Source of the DNA: Auanema rhodensis
Taxonomy: Eukaryota; Nematoda; Chromadorea; Rhabditida; Rhabditidae
Direction of reading: 5' to 3'
Assembly (NCBI GenBank): GCA_964057225.1
Contig: OZ059895.1
Coordinates: 8,370,001-8,434,000, forward strand
DNA: 64,000 bases
Both the position numbers and the translations under genes were made by a program. Position 1 is the stretch's first letter, and each line of letters starts with the position of its first letter. Positions 13,501 through 24,256 of the stretch are shown here, piece by piece. The notes under the pieces are model-generated. The model was not told the origin of the DNA and did not search any database. It worked only from the letters and a program-made list of their open reading frames with translations.

Positions 13501-14376
13501 CCCCTGAGCCAGCCCTATTATTGCGATCTATGAACATTAGCAATAGTAAAAGTAAAAGAATGAAGACATACTGGCTTTCTTATGCATCCACATGGGTGCA
13601 CCCCCAGAGGCTTGAGACTGAAGAAAATTAGATGCAGCGGCATAAACTGCAGCATCGTAGCCAGAATAGTTATTAGTATTATCTAGAAAACTTGCTTATT
13701 AAGGAGAAGCAATAAAAATTGTACTTTTAGGAGTAACAGATGAAAGAGCCGATGTGAGAGATGATTTAACTATGGGATTTCCGGTAGCTGAAGATCTTAC
13801 ATATCCACCTAGACCAGTACTTGCATTATGTCCTGATCCATAACCTGATCAGAAATAAAAATGAGCCAATTATAAACTACTTTGTGCTACCTTTACCCGC
13901 AGCTCCGAATGGAGCATATTGATTAGGATTTAAATTAGCAGCAGCAGTATAAGCATCAAACATTTTAGTAGCCTTTATAAAAAAACAATAATAAAAATGA
14001 ACCACGATATGAAAACCTGTTGCTGAACTGCCTGCGCAGCAAAGGCCTGAGCAGTGTTAGATGCAGCATTTGATGAGTGTTGATTGTATCCATAAGCAGC
14101 GGCTGCTACGGTATTCCCATAATTAGCATAAGAATTAGATGAGCTAAAATGGGCAGGTCTACTTAATGAATTCAAACTATCGTTTACCCAAAAACACTAC
14201 TTGGTAAATTCTGCTGAGGGTTAGCGGCTGCTTGACCTAAGCCGCCGTAAGCTGCCGAAGCAGCAGCTATGGCATTAGCCGTATAAGACGAACCGTATCC
14301 ACTGAATTAATTAACAAAGATTCAAAAAACATAGTAAAAACACAAACCCATAACCTCCTTGATTGTATCCATACAT
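10559..14376 (-). CDS. ZFR: ZFR-type zinc finger RNA-binding protein with DZF domain
   Basis: Nuclear double-stranded-RNA-binding protein family involved in splicing control and ILF2/ILF3-like complexes. The N-terminus is low complexity ([12 protein letters not shown], then Ala/Gln/Tyr/Ser-rich, 13900-14376), as in animal ZFR. Three U1-type C2H2 fingers follow: [20 protein letters not shown] (about 13320-13385), [23 protein letters not shown] (about 13175-13250) and [23 protein letters not shown] (about 12530-12610). A Thr-rich linker lies between fingers 2 and 3. The C-terminal DZF domain (about 10700-12200) includes [62 protein letters not shown] and [18 protein letters not shown]. It ends with a Lys/Glu-rich tail and TAA at 10559-10561. 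One DZF intron of about 370 bp (11340-11710) is unusually long for this window. Complete and intact. Confidence 0.9.
12991..13014 (-). repeat. (AGT)n trinucleotide run coding poly-threonine in ZFR
   Basis: Eight repeats of a 3-bp unit, read ACT on the gene strand, giving a Thr run in the linker between zinc fingers 2 and 3. A repeat in frame like this can vary in length between individuals without breaking the gene. Confidence 0.8.
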
Positions 14377-14763
14377 TATGTGAAAGTTAATGAGCACCAA
14401 GGCCCGTTCTTCGTACCAATTTACAAAACTACTAAGTATATTATAAAACCAGAAACCTGAATAATTTGTAAAATACAAGAACAAGTAATATTCACAAATT
14501 TATATTCTTCAATAAGCATGAAATCGCGTACAAAACATATTTTCCAAAAAAAAAGAGAAAAGTTGGACCGGAATATGAACATTTCGAACGGCGCGGCTTG
14601 AATCCGCACCGCGTTTACTACAGTAAACTAGTTTTTCGCCGTAGAGCACAAGAGCACACAATAGCAATAATATTCATAAACAAAAACAAAGTTTTAGTTG
14701 ATAACATAGAAGTGAGAATATGACAAGAAAAAACATTATATGTGAAAGAAATATAGTAGCTTT
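14377..14763. promoter_or_regulatory. ZFR upstream region with two adjacent inverted repeats
   Basis: 387 bp between the ZFR start and the end of the MARVEL-like gene on the same strand. It holds a GC-rich hairpin (14593-14607, GCGG / 7-base loop / CCGC) and, 6 bp away, a perfect 7-bp inverted repeat with a 2-base spacer (14613-14628, GTTTACT AC AGTAAAC). Together they form the most structured and GC-rich piece of an otherwise AT-rich spacer, so promoter or 5' UTR structure is likely. No coding exon is seen. Confidence 0.45.
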
Positions 14764-15668
14764 TTAATTGGGGAGAACACTTGTTCGTGGTTCCTTATCA
14801 AAATCGGAGTTAGGATGCCAGGACCATCTTTTCCAATATAAGAGAACGATAAGAAGGTCAGCAAGATAGAGAAGAGCACATACGAAAAGGACCCCCTTAA
14901 AGAAAGGATATTGTTGATTGAAAAAAGGCTGTAAAATGAATTTCCGTTCATTTTTTGAATATTTAGGAATCAATAATAGTTTTGTTTTCGTTGTTTTTTT
15001 GTTATTTACAAAATAGTTTGATGCGTACATTATTTCTTAAACAAGAAAAATAGTTACCGATGCTATAGCTGGCATTGTTTCCCAAACAGGGTTTATATCA
15101 GACCAATATCTGGCACAAAAAATTGCCATAAATAACGCTCCCACAATGAATCCGCTTATGAGAATGACGTAGAAAACAACCTCCTGAAGTAGAAAATTAG
15201 AATCGATCGGGTAGACCATAAATACCATAATATACCAAGCTGTTGCTTGACATTTTATATTTATTAATAGTGTATAAGATATCAAAAGAAAAAATGAAAT
15301 AATAATTCCAGTACTGCAGAAAAGCATCGGGATTCCGCGTTCATCTTGTACAGGTTGTGAAGAACATACAAGAATTAGAGCCAGAAAACATACAACCTAC
15401 AATGCAAAAATAGAGATGAAAAACCTTTATATGCAACTAGCTGAATTCAAAAACTTGTACTGTTTTTTTTTAATTTTGAAAGTTGTCAACTTACAATTTG
15501 TAAAAGTTTTATCAGTCCTCGTGCACTAGAAGGATAATGAGTATCCACATGCATCAATTTCCCATTTATTTCAAAACTTCCAGGAAATGTTTCAACCCAA
15601 GTTTCTGACATTTCCTGAATGTATTCTGTAGTTTCCTCGGGACAGTTATCGTAATAGTTTTTTCGCAT
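14764..15668 (-). CDS. Small four-helix membrane protein, MARVEL-like
   Basis: A predicted protein of about 230 residues. It starts MRKNYYDNCPEETTEY (15666-15668 is the ATG), with a hydrophilic N-terminus of about 55 residues. Four hydrophobic segments follow: LLQIVVCFLALILV (about 15380-15500), STGIIISFFLLISYTLLI (about 15260-15320), VVFYVILISGFIVGALFMAIF (about 15120-15185) and GVLFVCALLYLADLLIVLLY (about 14840-14900). A short C-terminal tail WKRWSWHPNSD ends at TAA 14764-14766. The helix spacing and small loops suit MARVEL proteins (MAL, physin, CKLF families), which act in membrane apposition and vesicle traffic, but I do not recognise a specific family member. Introns of about 40-110 bp. 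A TTTTTTAG acceptor lies 7 bases before the ATG. Confidence 0.6.
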
Positions 15669-17687
15669 ACTCAGTCTAAAAAATCAAAACAAATTAATAA
15701 TATTAAAGTTTTTTTGTGTGAAAAGGAATGATATTACGAACAAAAGCTTTTTGTGGAAAAAAAAGAAAGATTTATAGATATTTATTTATATTTATAATAA
15801 AATTAGGTTGTCTGTTAGTATATAATAATATATATGAGATGATGTTGTCGATGGAACTAAGAGGAATATGAACCTGGGAGTTTTTGCTTGCATCTTCATT
15901 GTTTGTATTTTCTCTTCATTCTAGCCAAACTCTGTTCATCATCTTCTTCGACTGAGACTAACTATTCTCATTATTCTTCGTTTTCTCTCATTCTTGAATT
16001 CTCTTCTTTTTGCCGAAATTTCAAGTCCTCCTTCTCCATCTATCCTACAGTTGTTCATACCTTCGTTATTATTTGTAAAAGCACCTGCTTAACTCAACGC
16101 ACCGTACTTGACAATCTTTCCAGATTGCCTTTCCCTATCCCCTTCCTCTTCTATTTCTCTCTACATTCTTTTCAAGCTATTTTCATATTAAAATTCCCTC
16201 GTTCATTCATCTTGACCTATTAATAGCTGATTTGCCATTTTGCTCCACGTTTACTATTTACAAACTTGCATAGTGGCACGGTTTATAGATTGTAATTCAA
16301 ACCTTGCCCTAGAAACTTCGAGGCTACTGAAAAATTTGCAAAACTTTTCGATATTCGATTTGTTTAGTTTACTCCCGAATTAGGGTGCAGATTTTGGCAA
16401 TGCTCAGACCACATAGATCAAATATGAGCAAAAAACTTTGAGCTCGGAAATAATATCAAACAAAATTCTTCAATTCTTCACTCCTTTTTAAACAATATAA
16501 GAACAAGAATGAAAAATTTCATTTTTTTGTTTCTGAAGTATGATTTATTGAATACGAACATGTTTGTTGACTGAACACCAACTATGTTGACTGAACATCA
16601 ACTTTAGTTTCAACTTTAATTATATACAAAAAGGCTTACCATTACTTTTGCTCTCTTGAAAATGGTTTGACTTTTCTTTTACTAATTTTAGTAAATCACT
16701 TTGGCTAACACCTGTAAGTATAATATTGTAAAAGAGAGGAAATCAAGTGAATGCTCTGAAAATTTTAAAAATGAGTAATAAACAAACGGAACTAGAATAT
16801 ATTTGACAATGAATGTAATGAGGTATGACGAAGAACAGATTCCAAGCTCATCTAGCAATCCGTCCATCATCATCTGTTCATCGATTAACTACCGTCCATG
16901 AAATGGTCATATACACCATTGTAAACGGATAATCTGGTACGAAAACTAGACGTAATTTCTTCCTTTCAGACCTGCTAAACCACAGAAAATATTTTAGCGG
17001 ACCGACTGTCATCATGCGTACAAAGTGTAAACGATAGGCCGTCGAACTAATTCACTCTAAATCCTGTTCAAAAACAAATATCTTTTCTTCTGTTTCCTCT
17101 ACATGAACATAATAGGATAACATATTCTCCATACCGTATTACTGAATAAAAAAAATATGACAAAGATTTAATATTACATGATCTATACATTATCTTCAAG
17201 TTAAATATTTTCAAATCTATATTCACAAATGGGAAAAAAGCTTAGCGTTAATAATCTATTAATATGATTAAAGTGGTTATTGTTAGAAACATGATGGGTT
17301 TTCTTTTTTTACAAATACAGACGAAAGAAATTGAGAATTAAAAAAAAGATGAAATAGCTAAAAAGCATCAGCAAAAATTACTATAAATCAGAAAGTATCT
17401 AAAACAATCCTAAGATACGAAGAGATAAATCATCACATTAGGACATTAATACGATACCCATCCACAACCGTATCATAAGCGATTACACAATGCCCCGTGT
17501 TTATATGAAAATGCAGATGATTTCAGGAAAAAGGATTGAACAAACTTAGCCGTTAAGAATATCTCCCAACAGCTTCTTCTCACGAAGAGAACCTTCATAA
17601 GTGAAGCTTGTTAATATTAGAAAAGACAAAAAAAATTGTTAGCAATGAAAAAAAAAGTATGCACATGTATAACTTTCGAAGTAACGC
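15669..17687. other. Two-kilobase intergenic region with one possible exon pair
   Basis: The region between the MARVEL-like gene and hexokinase has no firm gene. On the minus strand about 16640-16880 there is an open piece starting MMMDGLLDELGI that could splice, in frame, to CVSQSDLLKLVKEK ending at a GTAAGC donor (about 16640-16712). I cannot connect it to a downstream exon: joining it to the MARVEL-like gene gives an immediate stop. 15850-16230 is pyrimidine-rich on the plus strand (purine-rich on the minus strand), and its 111-codon plus-strand frame looks like composition only. Confidence 0.3.
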
Positions 17688-19711
17688 TTAGATCAAACCA
17701 GCCATTTCGTGTTTCATTCGTGTAGCTACAGCAGCTACAAGAGCTGCTCCTCTACCTGAACCATCCTCTGATAACATGAGCTGATACTGAAAAATTTTGA
17801 AATTAGATGAAGCTATTAAGTATTATTGTACTTCAATATCTCCGTGAGTGAGATGATCAATTTTTTCGTCTAAAAGCTTAGGGAAACTGGGGTGGAAGCG
17901 GAAGACAGATCCATCAACACCGACCGTAACATGCTTCTTATCCATGTGGTTCAAAAGAGTGGCAATAGCGGCAGCGGTGAGATAGGCAGCTCTAAAAATA
18001 AAAATAATTATAAAATAACATATTGACAAAAAAAGTACCTAGTGCTGACAAGATTACAAACATAAGCAACATTAGCACAATCGGCATTTGAGACACGTTC
18101 AATTCCAATATCTTCCAAGATTTGGAAAGTCTTTTGGAATGTGCAGTCATCATCTTCCAATAAGTCACTGAATTATATTATTTAAAGAGAATCGATTGAA
18201 TAGGTATACCTTTCGATTTCAGAAAGATACTTAGTTGGGAAACAACCACGTTTGGAAATTGCCTCACTATCACCGTCAAAAAGAAGATGCTCTCTGGCTA
18301 AACGCTCAAGAATAACTCTTGTAATTTCTCCCAAATACATTCCGCTGATCATTTTCTCAAATCTACAAATATGAAAATAGAAAAGAAAAAGCTGTTTACA
18401 TTACAATTGTTTTCCACAGTTCAAACTACGTTGATCGACAATCTCATCAAATTCTGTGCGAATGAATTCGAGGCTTCCGTCATCTCCGAAACCTCCCCAT
18501 TCAGTGTTAATAATCATCTAAAAAGAGATTCTCCATGCCAAAGTCAACTTTTGAATTTTCATTACCTCATCGGGAAGGCCATCAGCAGAATCAATTTCTC
18601 CTTCCAGTTTGGAAATATTTTCCAATTTTTCCATATAACAGGCGTTGGTTCCCGTTCCTACGATTACCCCTACTTGGCAAGTGTTCTCTTTGAAAGCACA
18701 TGCCATTAGTGTTCCAACTGTATCATTCAGTACAGCAACAACATCAATATCAATGTCCTGAAATTCCAACAGTCTTAATTGTTCTGTCGAAAAACAACAT
18801 ACTTTACGACGAGCACAAGCTTCGCGAAGTAATGTGACAACGTCAGCCCCTTCTACTCCTGAAGCGGTGAAACCTTTGGTCCAATTGATGAGTGTAGCCC
18901 TGAACGATTAGTATACGATGTGTCACGCAATGATATAAACTTACTCTGTTAGTCCGTGTTGTTGACAAGGGAATGAAAATGTGAATCCCAAGGGCAAATT
19001 AGAGGCATTCTTCAAATTATGCTCTTCCATAAATTTGGCCATACATTCAGCAATATGATCAAATAACTGCAATTGTTTTAAAAATGAACACTTTTCAAAA
19101 ATTTTGACATACTGCTTCTCCTTGTCCTCTCATTATATGCTCAGGAACACGGAAGATTTTGCTTTTCATTTCAGCTTCACGACCTTCTAAGCGAATCCAA
19201 AGAACACGGAAGTTAGTTCCACCAAGATCCAATGCCAAAAAATCTCCGAATTCTTTACCATTTGGAACAGAGCGAACAAAGGAAGGAAGCATTTTCAGAG
19301 CAGCTTCAGAAGCTAAAAGGGGGATGTGAATAAAAATATTTTCAAAAAAAGCTAACATGTCTCTTTTGAAAGTCCTTTTTTCATTGAAATTTCAAGAGAC
19401 TTCATCATTCGAATAAGTTTCTCATCAGATACAAAAAGGCATCGGCAAATCTGTTCGATCTGAAACATTTTATTGAGGAAAAGTACAAATACAGTCTTTT
19501 CGATTCTTTTTCTTCAATTCAACCAATTGCCAAACTGCTTAGTTTATCAATATGTACTATTTGTAAACTTTTCGAGACAAAAATAACTTCAAATGAAAAG
19601 AAGAGAACAGACCATCTCTCTAACAGATAAGTGCCGCTGACGTTTGAAAACGGCCAACTCTTCGAGAGATTGGAGCATCTCATCTTTGTAGGAATCGAGA
19701 ACCATTGCCAT
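17688..19711 (-). CDS. hxk: Hexokinase
   Basis: Cytosolic enzyme that phosphorylates glucose with ATP, the first step of glycolysis. One catalytic unit of about 450-490 residues, the usual size for worm hexokinases. Seen in order: phosphate-binding [14 protein letters not shown] (about 19190-19240), sugar-binding [14 protein letters not shown] (about 18955-19000), the LINWTKGF segment (about 18870-18900), catalytic Asp in [14 protein letters not shown] (about 18700-18740), [15 protein letters not shown] (about 18625-18680), [12 protein letters not shown] (about 18480-18515), the [13 protein letters not shown] helix (about 18320-18365), [14 protein letters not shown] (about 17890-17930), the adenine-site [15 protein letters not shown], and the end HEMAGLI then TAA. 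The start at 19711 is chosen because ATGGCAATG directly follows a CTACAG acceptor, so either trans-splicing or an upstream exon is possible. Worms have several hexokinase genes; I cannot assign which. Confidence 0.92.
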
Positions 19712-22700
19712 CTGTAGGGAATTTACGTAAAATTTTGGCGAAAGAAAAAACTAAAACAGAATGAGAAAAGAAAGAGAAAATAACATAAGACTAGCTATAA
19801 CTCAGATATAACATAGAACACAAAAGTTTATATAAGCGGTTACCGCATGGTAAACGGAGGCGGGAGTTTCACAAAATTTTGATCACAAGATTTCAATAAA
19901 GATACTAAATCGTGCAGAAAAGATTTTAGAAGAATGGTTAGATCAACGTTTTTGTTGTTGGTGTCTAAGATTATATCACAATAGATGAAAGCTAATGCTT
20001 TTAGACAATAAGAGAAACAGCAAAATAGACACAAAATGCTATGAAAACGCATCATGGAAATACGAAAAGAATCATCGAGTAAAGCAGTAAGAATAACAGG
20101 AGAAAGATTGAAGTTGGTATGACGCAGCTGAGTCCTCTTTTGTACTTTGGCAGCTGTTAGACATCTTCAAAAACAAAGCAAAAAGAGCATAAAGCGTGGA
20201 GAAATTGAGGACAAACTGATAAGATGGAAATATATGCAGATAGTCTGTTCATAAACTATCGAAAAGGCTACAACTTGAAATGACGCCATGAGCGACTGTC
20301 ATTCCTCGTGATTCGTCGCCTTTGTCTTTATTTCACTTTGCACCCTTAACTAAAAGATCAAAGCGTAACTATCCAGATGAAAAGAACCAGAAAGACAGAA
20401 GTTAACTATATGAAAAGAAATGACATTCTGTAGAGCAAGACTAAGCATATGTATATCACTTCTATATACAGTTTTTATTTTCAGCTAGTAGGCGGAGCAT
20501 GCTATGCTGATCATTGGGGGCTCTAGGCTACAAAGAGCGTTCAGGTTAAGGACTGTATCAGGATCGAATCTAGTAATGCTAATCATAAATCATGAGTATT
20601 GACAAGGACACAAGGATAACACAGAAAAAGTACTATCCATATAAGTTATAGTAGATATACATCAATTCTGAGAAATTACATACATCACTGATAAAAGAGA
20701 AAATTCGCGCACAGTTCTTCCTTACATCCATGCATTCTAAATATTTCGCTTGATCATCTGTGCGAGAATGCCAAAATAACAAAATTTTTTTAGACGTGTG
20801 GACCAAATCTCACAATGCTGTTTAAACAATTTTATCTCTGCCAACACGGATTCCAAGCGTTGACTTTAATCAAGCAAAAAAACATAAACATAAACCCGGC
20901 TTTAATATTCTCCATCCACATCTAGAGGTACTTGCTGGCTTCACATAAACAAGTAACAATCTGTTCTAGGGAAATATGTGATCATTTCGTAATAGCCTTA
21001 TCAGAATGAATTCAACATAAAGATAAGAGATTCTTCCAGAACTGCTGCTGGAATTGAATCCAAAAAAAGGAGGAAAATCAAAAAAATATATACATACATT
21101 TGTAAGAGCAAGAGCAAAGAGCACAATAAATGATATTAATGAAACTATTAACGTTTTATGGTGGATAGAATTCAAAGATCGAATGACAAAACTACAAAAG
21201 TCTAGAATGCAGAACACACATAATAGAAATACAAAAGTTTCTCCAATACAAGAAAAAGGGAAAACAAAAACTCTGATTATATCATCAGAAAAAAGCAGAG
21301 GATTCAGAGAAGAAAAGAAAATGGATGAAAGATGAGAGAAAAAGAGATTGAGATATGAGGGAGTTGGTAATAAGGTGTGTATGGCGTGAACCGAAGAGAG
21401 AGAAGGTGATTTTGAGAGTAAAAGAGATGATTAGAACGGTTTCTCAATATCATATTATATATAGATATCTTCATCAAATCCTAGCTAGGAGCAAAACATT
21501 AAAAAATCAATATAGCTAGTATCTGATATGGATCCACTCTTTAATGTGAAGAATATTGATCAGTCTATCCAACAATGTGAGAAGACTACAATATATCTAC
21601 CAAAGCAAAACAAAAGATGTTGTCTTTGATGTGCTATGAAGAAATATAACCAGAGATCACATAATATACATATGTGATTTCCGTAGCGTGTATCGCACTA
21701 CAAACTAAAAATAATTTTAACCCAGACTACTTGGCGAAATTTAAAACATCACCACTGCTGTCGTCATCGACATCACCGTCGCGATCATCATTATCATCTG
21801 ACGGGACAGCAAACTGTAGCTGACGAAGAAGAATCTGCCGGTAATGAAGACGATAATGACAAGGGCGAAGACAAAATGATGACGATGCTAACATCCATTG
21901 CGCTAGGAAAACGGAAGAAAACGAATAATATAATAAATCGTGGAGGAGATAAGATAATAATCGTAAGTTGACTTCTCAGCTTTGTTCATTAGAAAGAACA
22001 TGTCGTTGTGATACCTTATTCAGAATCAAACCAGTCTTCATTTTTTTTCAAATCAAACGGAAACAATTGAACTTCAAATCAACACGTGTTTGTCGAATAT
22101 AATGTGCGTCAATGCAAATACAAAATATGATGTCAGAAGACAACAGATTTTGTTCCGCAATGACAAATAGCAACGGTAGATATCTGCACATAAGCGTCAT
22201 CACGATGAGACGAAGACGACAAGAAGCCAAAAGTCATATTTTAACTTCGGCGAATTAAGTGTCTCAGAACACGATGTAAGTATGTTGCTATAAAAATACA
22301 AGCTTTAATTTGGCGTATATATCCTTATTTGAGATATATTATTATTTGGTATAAACTCTACCAAAGAGGCTATGTTGCACTAGGAGAAAGTGGTGAGCAA
22401 TACAGAAGTGTATGTGTATAGAAACAGCTGAAGACTATTCCCATGAAACTGACCATTACAAAGTGTGATAATAAATCTGATAAAACCTCGATAAGGTCAT
22501 GGTTCAATGTCTTTACACATGGAATTTTGTACCCCCCTCTCCGATAAGAAATCTTGGAAATTACTATAGAATAACAGTAATGATAACACATTAATAGTGT
22601 TATATAGTAAATTTTTGAAGAAATCACTTATGATCTGAAGTCACTGAAAGAATATAAATATAAATGAAGACACGTTTGACTATTTTTAGTCCCAGACATT

Positions 22701-24256
22701 GTTTTTCGGGTTTTGTTCAAGTCCAGAATGACATCATCTGCAGTTGGAAAGGATAATGCGTTAGTTAGAGTAAATCGAACAACACGACGAGGAGAATCAC
22801 AGGCAAGTATAAACAGAATAGTAAAATCAGAACAGACTACAGCAGATGGAGCAGATCGAATTTGGCATAGGGAATATGAAGATATTTGGAAAAAAAACCT
22901 GTTCTCCACTCAGCAGATCGCAGTTTCGTCGTTGTGATAGACCTCGTAGACGATCCAAGCTGTGTGAAGCTTGTCTCTGCATAATTCATAAGCAATCTCC
23001 TTCTTTTATTCACAACTCTATACTTTCTTGCCTTTCAAGTCCTACCTGCAAGAAAATCTATACAAAACCGCTCAGTACTTCCGTTTTCTTAAAAATGATA
23101 AGGAAGCCAAGTAAAGATGTTTCCTACGAAAAACGTACAATTCGAACTATTCACTATTCCTGAAGAAATTTCTTATTACTCTTGATATTCTTACTCGTTT
23201 TCTACGTAATTCTTATCACACCCTGTAATACTATTTGACTATAATATGTAAAAGTCTAGCGATTGTATCAATATGATTACTCTGAGAAATGGAAATATTG
23301 AATACGAAAGCTATGGATTTGTTTTAATTCTAATTGTAACAGACTCTAATCTAACATAAAAAAAGTGTCTGCAAGATAGGATCTCTAAAATTGAATAGTA
23401 CAAAATACCAGATGATACGCAGCTCTCCATAATTTACACATATGCATCCACTTGGTAGAACCAGGCCAAGTAGAAAAATTAGAAAGTACAATGAGAAACT
23501 GTTAACTTTATGAGAAAATTTTTGATACACGTATTTTATGAAATATAAGAAATTCAAAATAATATATTGAAAACGATTATAAAGTCTTATTACGATTTTT
23601 TTCTTATACTTTGCATCCTTTAAAAAATATTCAATATTCAAATACTATTCATCGAAACAAAGAGAACAACGAAACAAAATTCACAGTGCGGAATGGACTA
23701 ATGGGATGATTAAAGGAGGACATGAAAGAGCACGGAGAAAATAAATAAAACGGACAACTGAGGTTACTGAGGAACGAGACTTGAAGCTTGAGCTTCATGA
23801 GCCGGTTATTTCATATATTTATAAAGGAATGAAAAATCAATATTTCCGGAAAATGACAAAAGCGAGCTGTCTGTACAAGCTGCATCATGTTGCGCCATTC
23901 GCGCGTTGCGCTCTATCCACACCATTTCAGAGAAGTTAATTTTTAAATTTGTATCCTAGTTTTTTTGAATACTGTACATAATCCTGACTGAAAGCCATTT
24001 TCAATGGAATTTTATCCAACCAAAAGTTTTGCAGTGATTTTAATTTCAAAAATGATTACTATCTACACGTTTATTTGATCTAGCGCCTTGGTAGTGAAAT
24101 ATATAACGCATCACAATAAAACTTAGTAATTTTAACAATCAACAATCATAAAAACAACAATTTCTTTAACAATGTTGAAACAATGGCGACATTGAAACAA
24201 AAAACAATAATAACAACAACAACAACAACAACAAGTCAAGACTAGATGAGAATCAA
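19712..24256. other. 4.5 kb gene-poor region upstream of hexokinase
   Basis: The longest stretch without a recognised gene. It lies upstream of hexokinase and downstream of the Pol I gene, both on the minus strand, so the left part may hold hexokinase promoters or extra first exons (a weak MASFQ start with a GTTGTA donor is seen near 20290). Two small open segments stand out without homology I recognise: minus 21735-21900, ending in an Asp-rich tail (SDDNDDRDGDVDDD, then LNFAK and stop), and plus 22713-23163, two overlapping frames rich in Arg/Ser/Lys. Neither has a clear splice structure. No tRNA, known ncRNA or transposon ORF was recognised. Confidence 0.4.
24204..24234. repeat. (AAC)n microsatellite near the 3' end of the Pol I subunit gene
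   Basis: Seven perfect AAC units plus flanking AAT/AAC variants, 23 bp beyond the stop codon of the minus-strand gene and so probably in its 3' UTR. Confidence 0.8.

Noticed and set aside
14588-14610. T-arm-like hairpin before ZFR as part of a tRNA
   Set aside because: Loop register is off by one from the T-loop consensus and there is no D arm or acceptor stem.
15888-16223. 111-codon hydrophobic/Ser-rich plus-strand frame
   Set aside because: Arises from a pyrimidine-rich tract; no splice structure or recognisable domain.
15486-16890. Joining the 16.6-16.9 kb exons to the MARVEL-like gene
   Set aside because: The phase at the 15.67 kb acceptor gives an immediate TGA stop.
20540-20582. B-box-like GGATCGAATCT suggesting a tRNA gene
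   Set aside because: T stem does not pair and no A box with proper spacing lies upstream.
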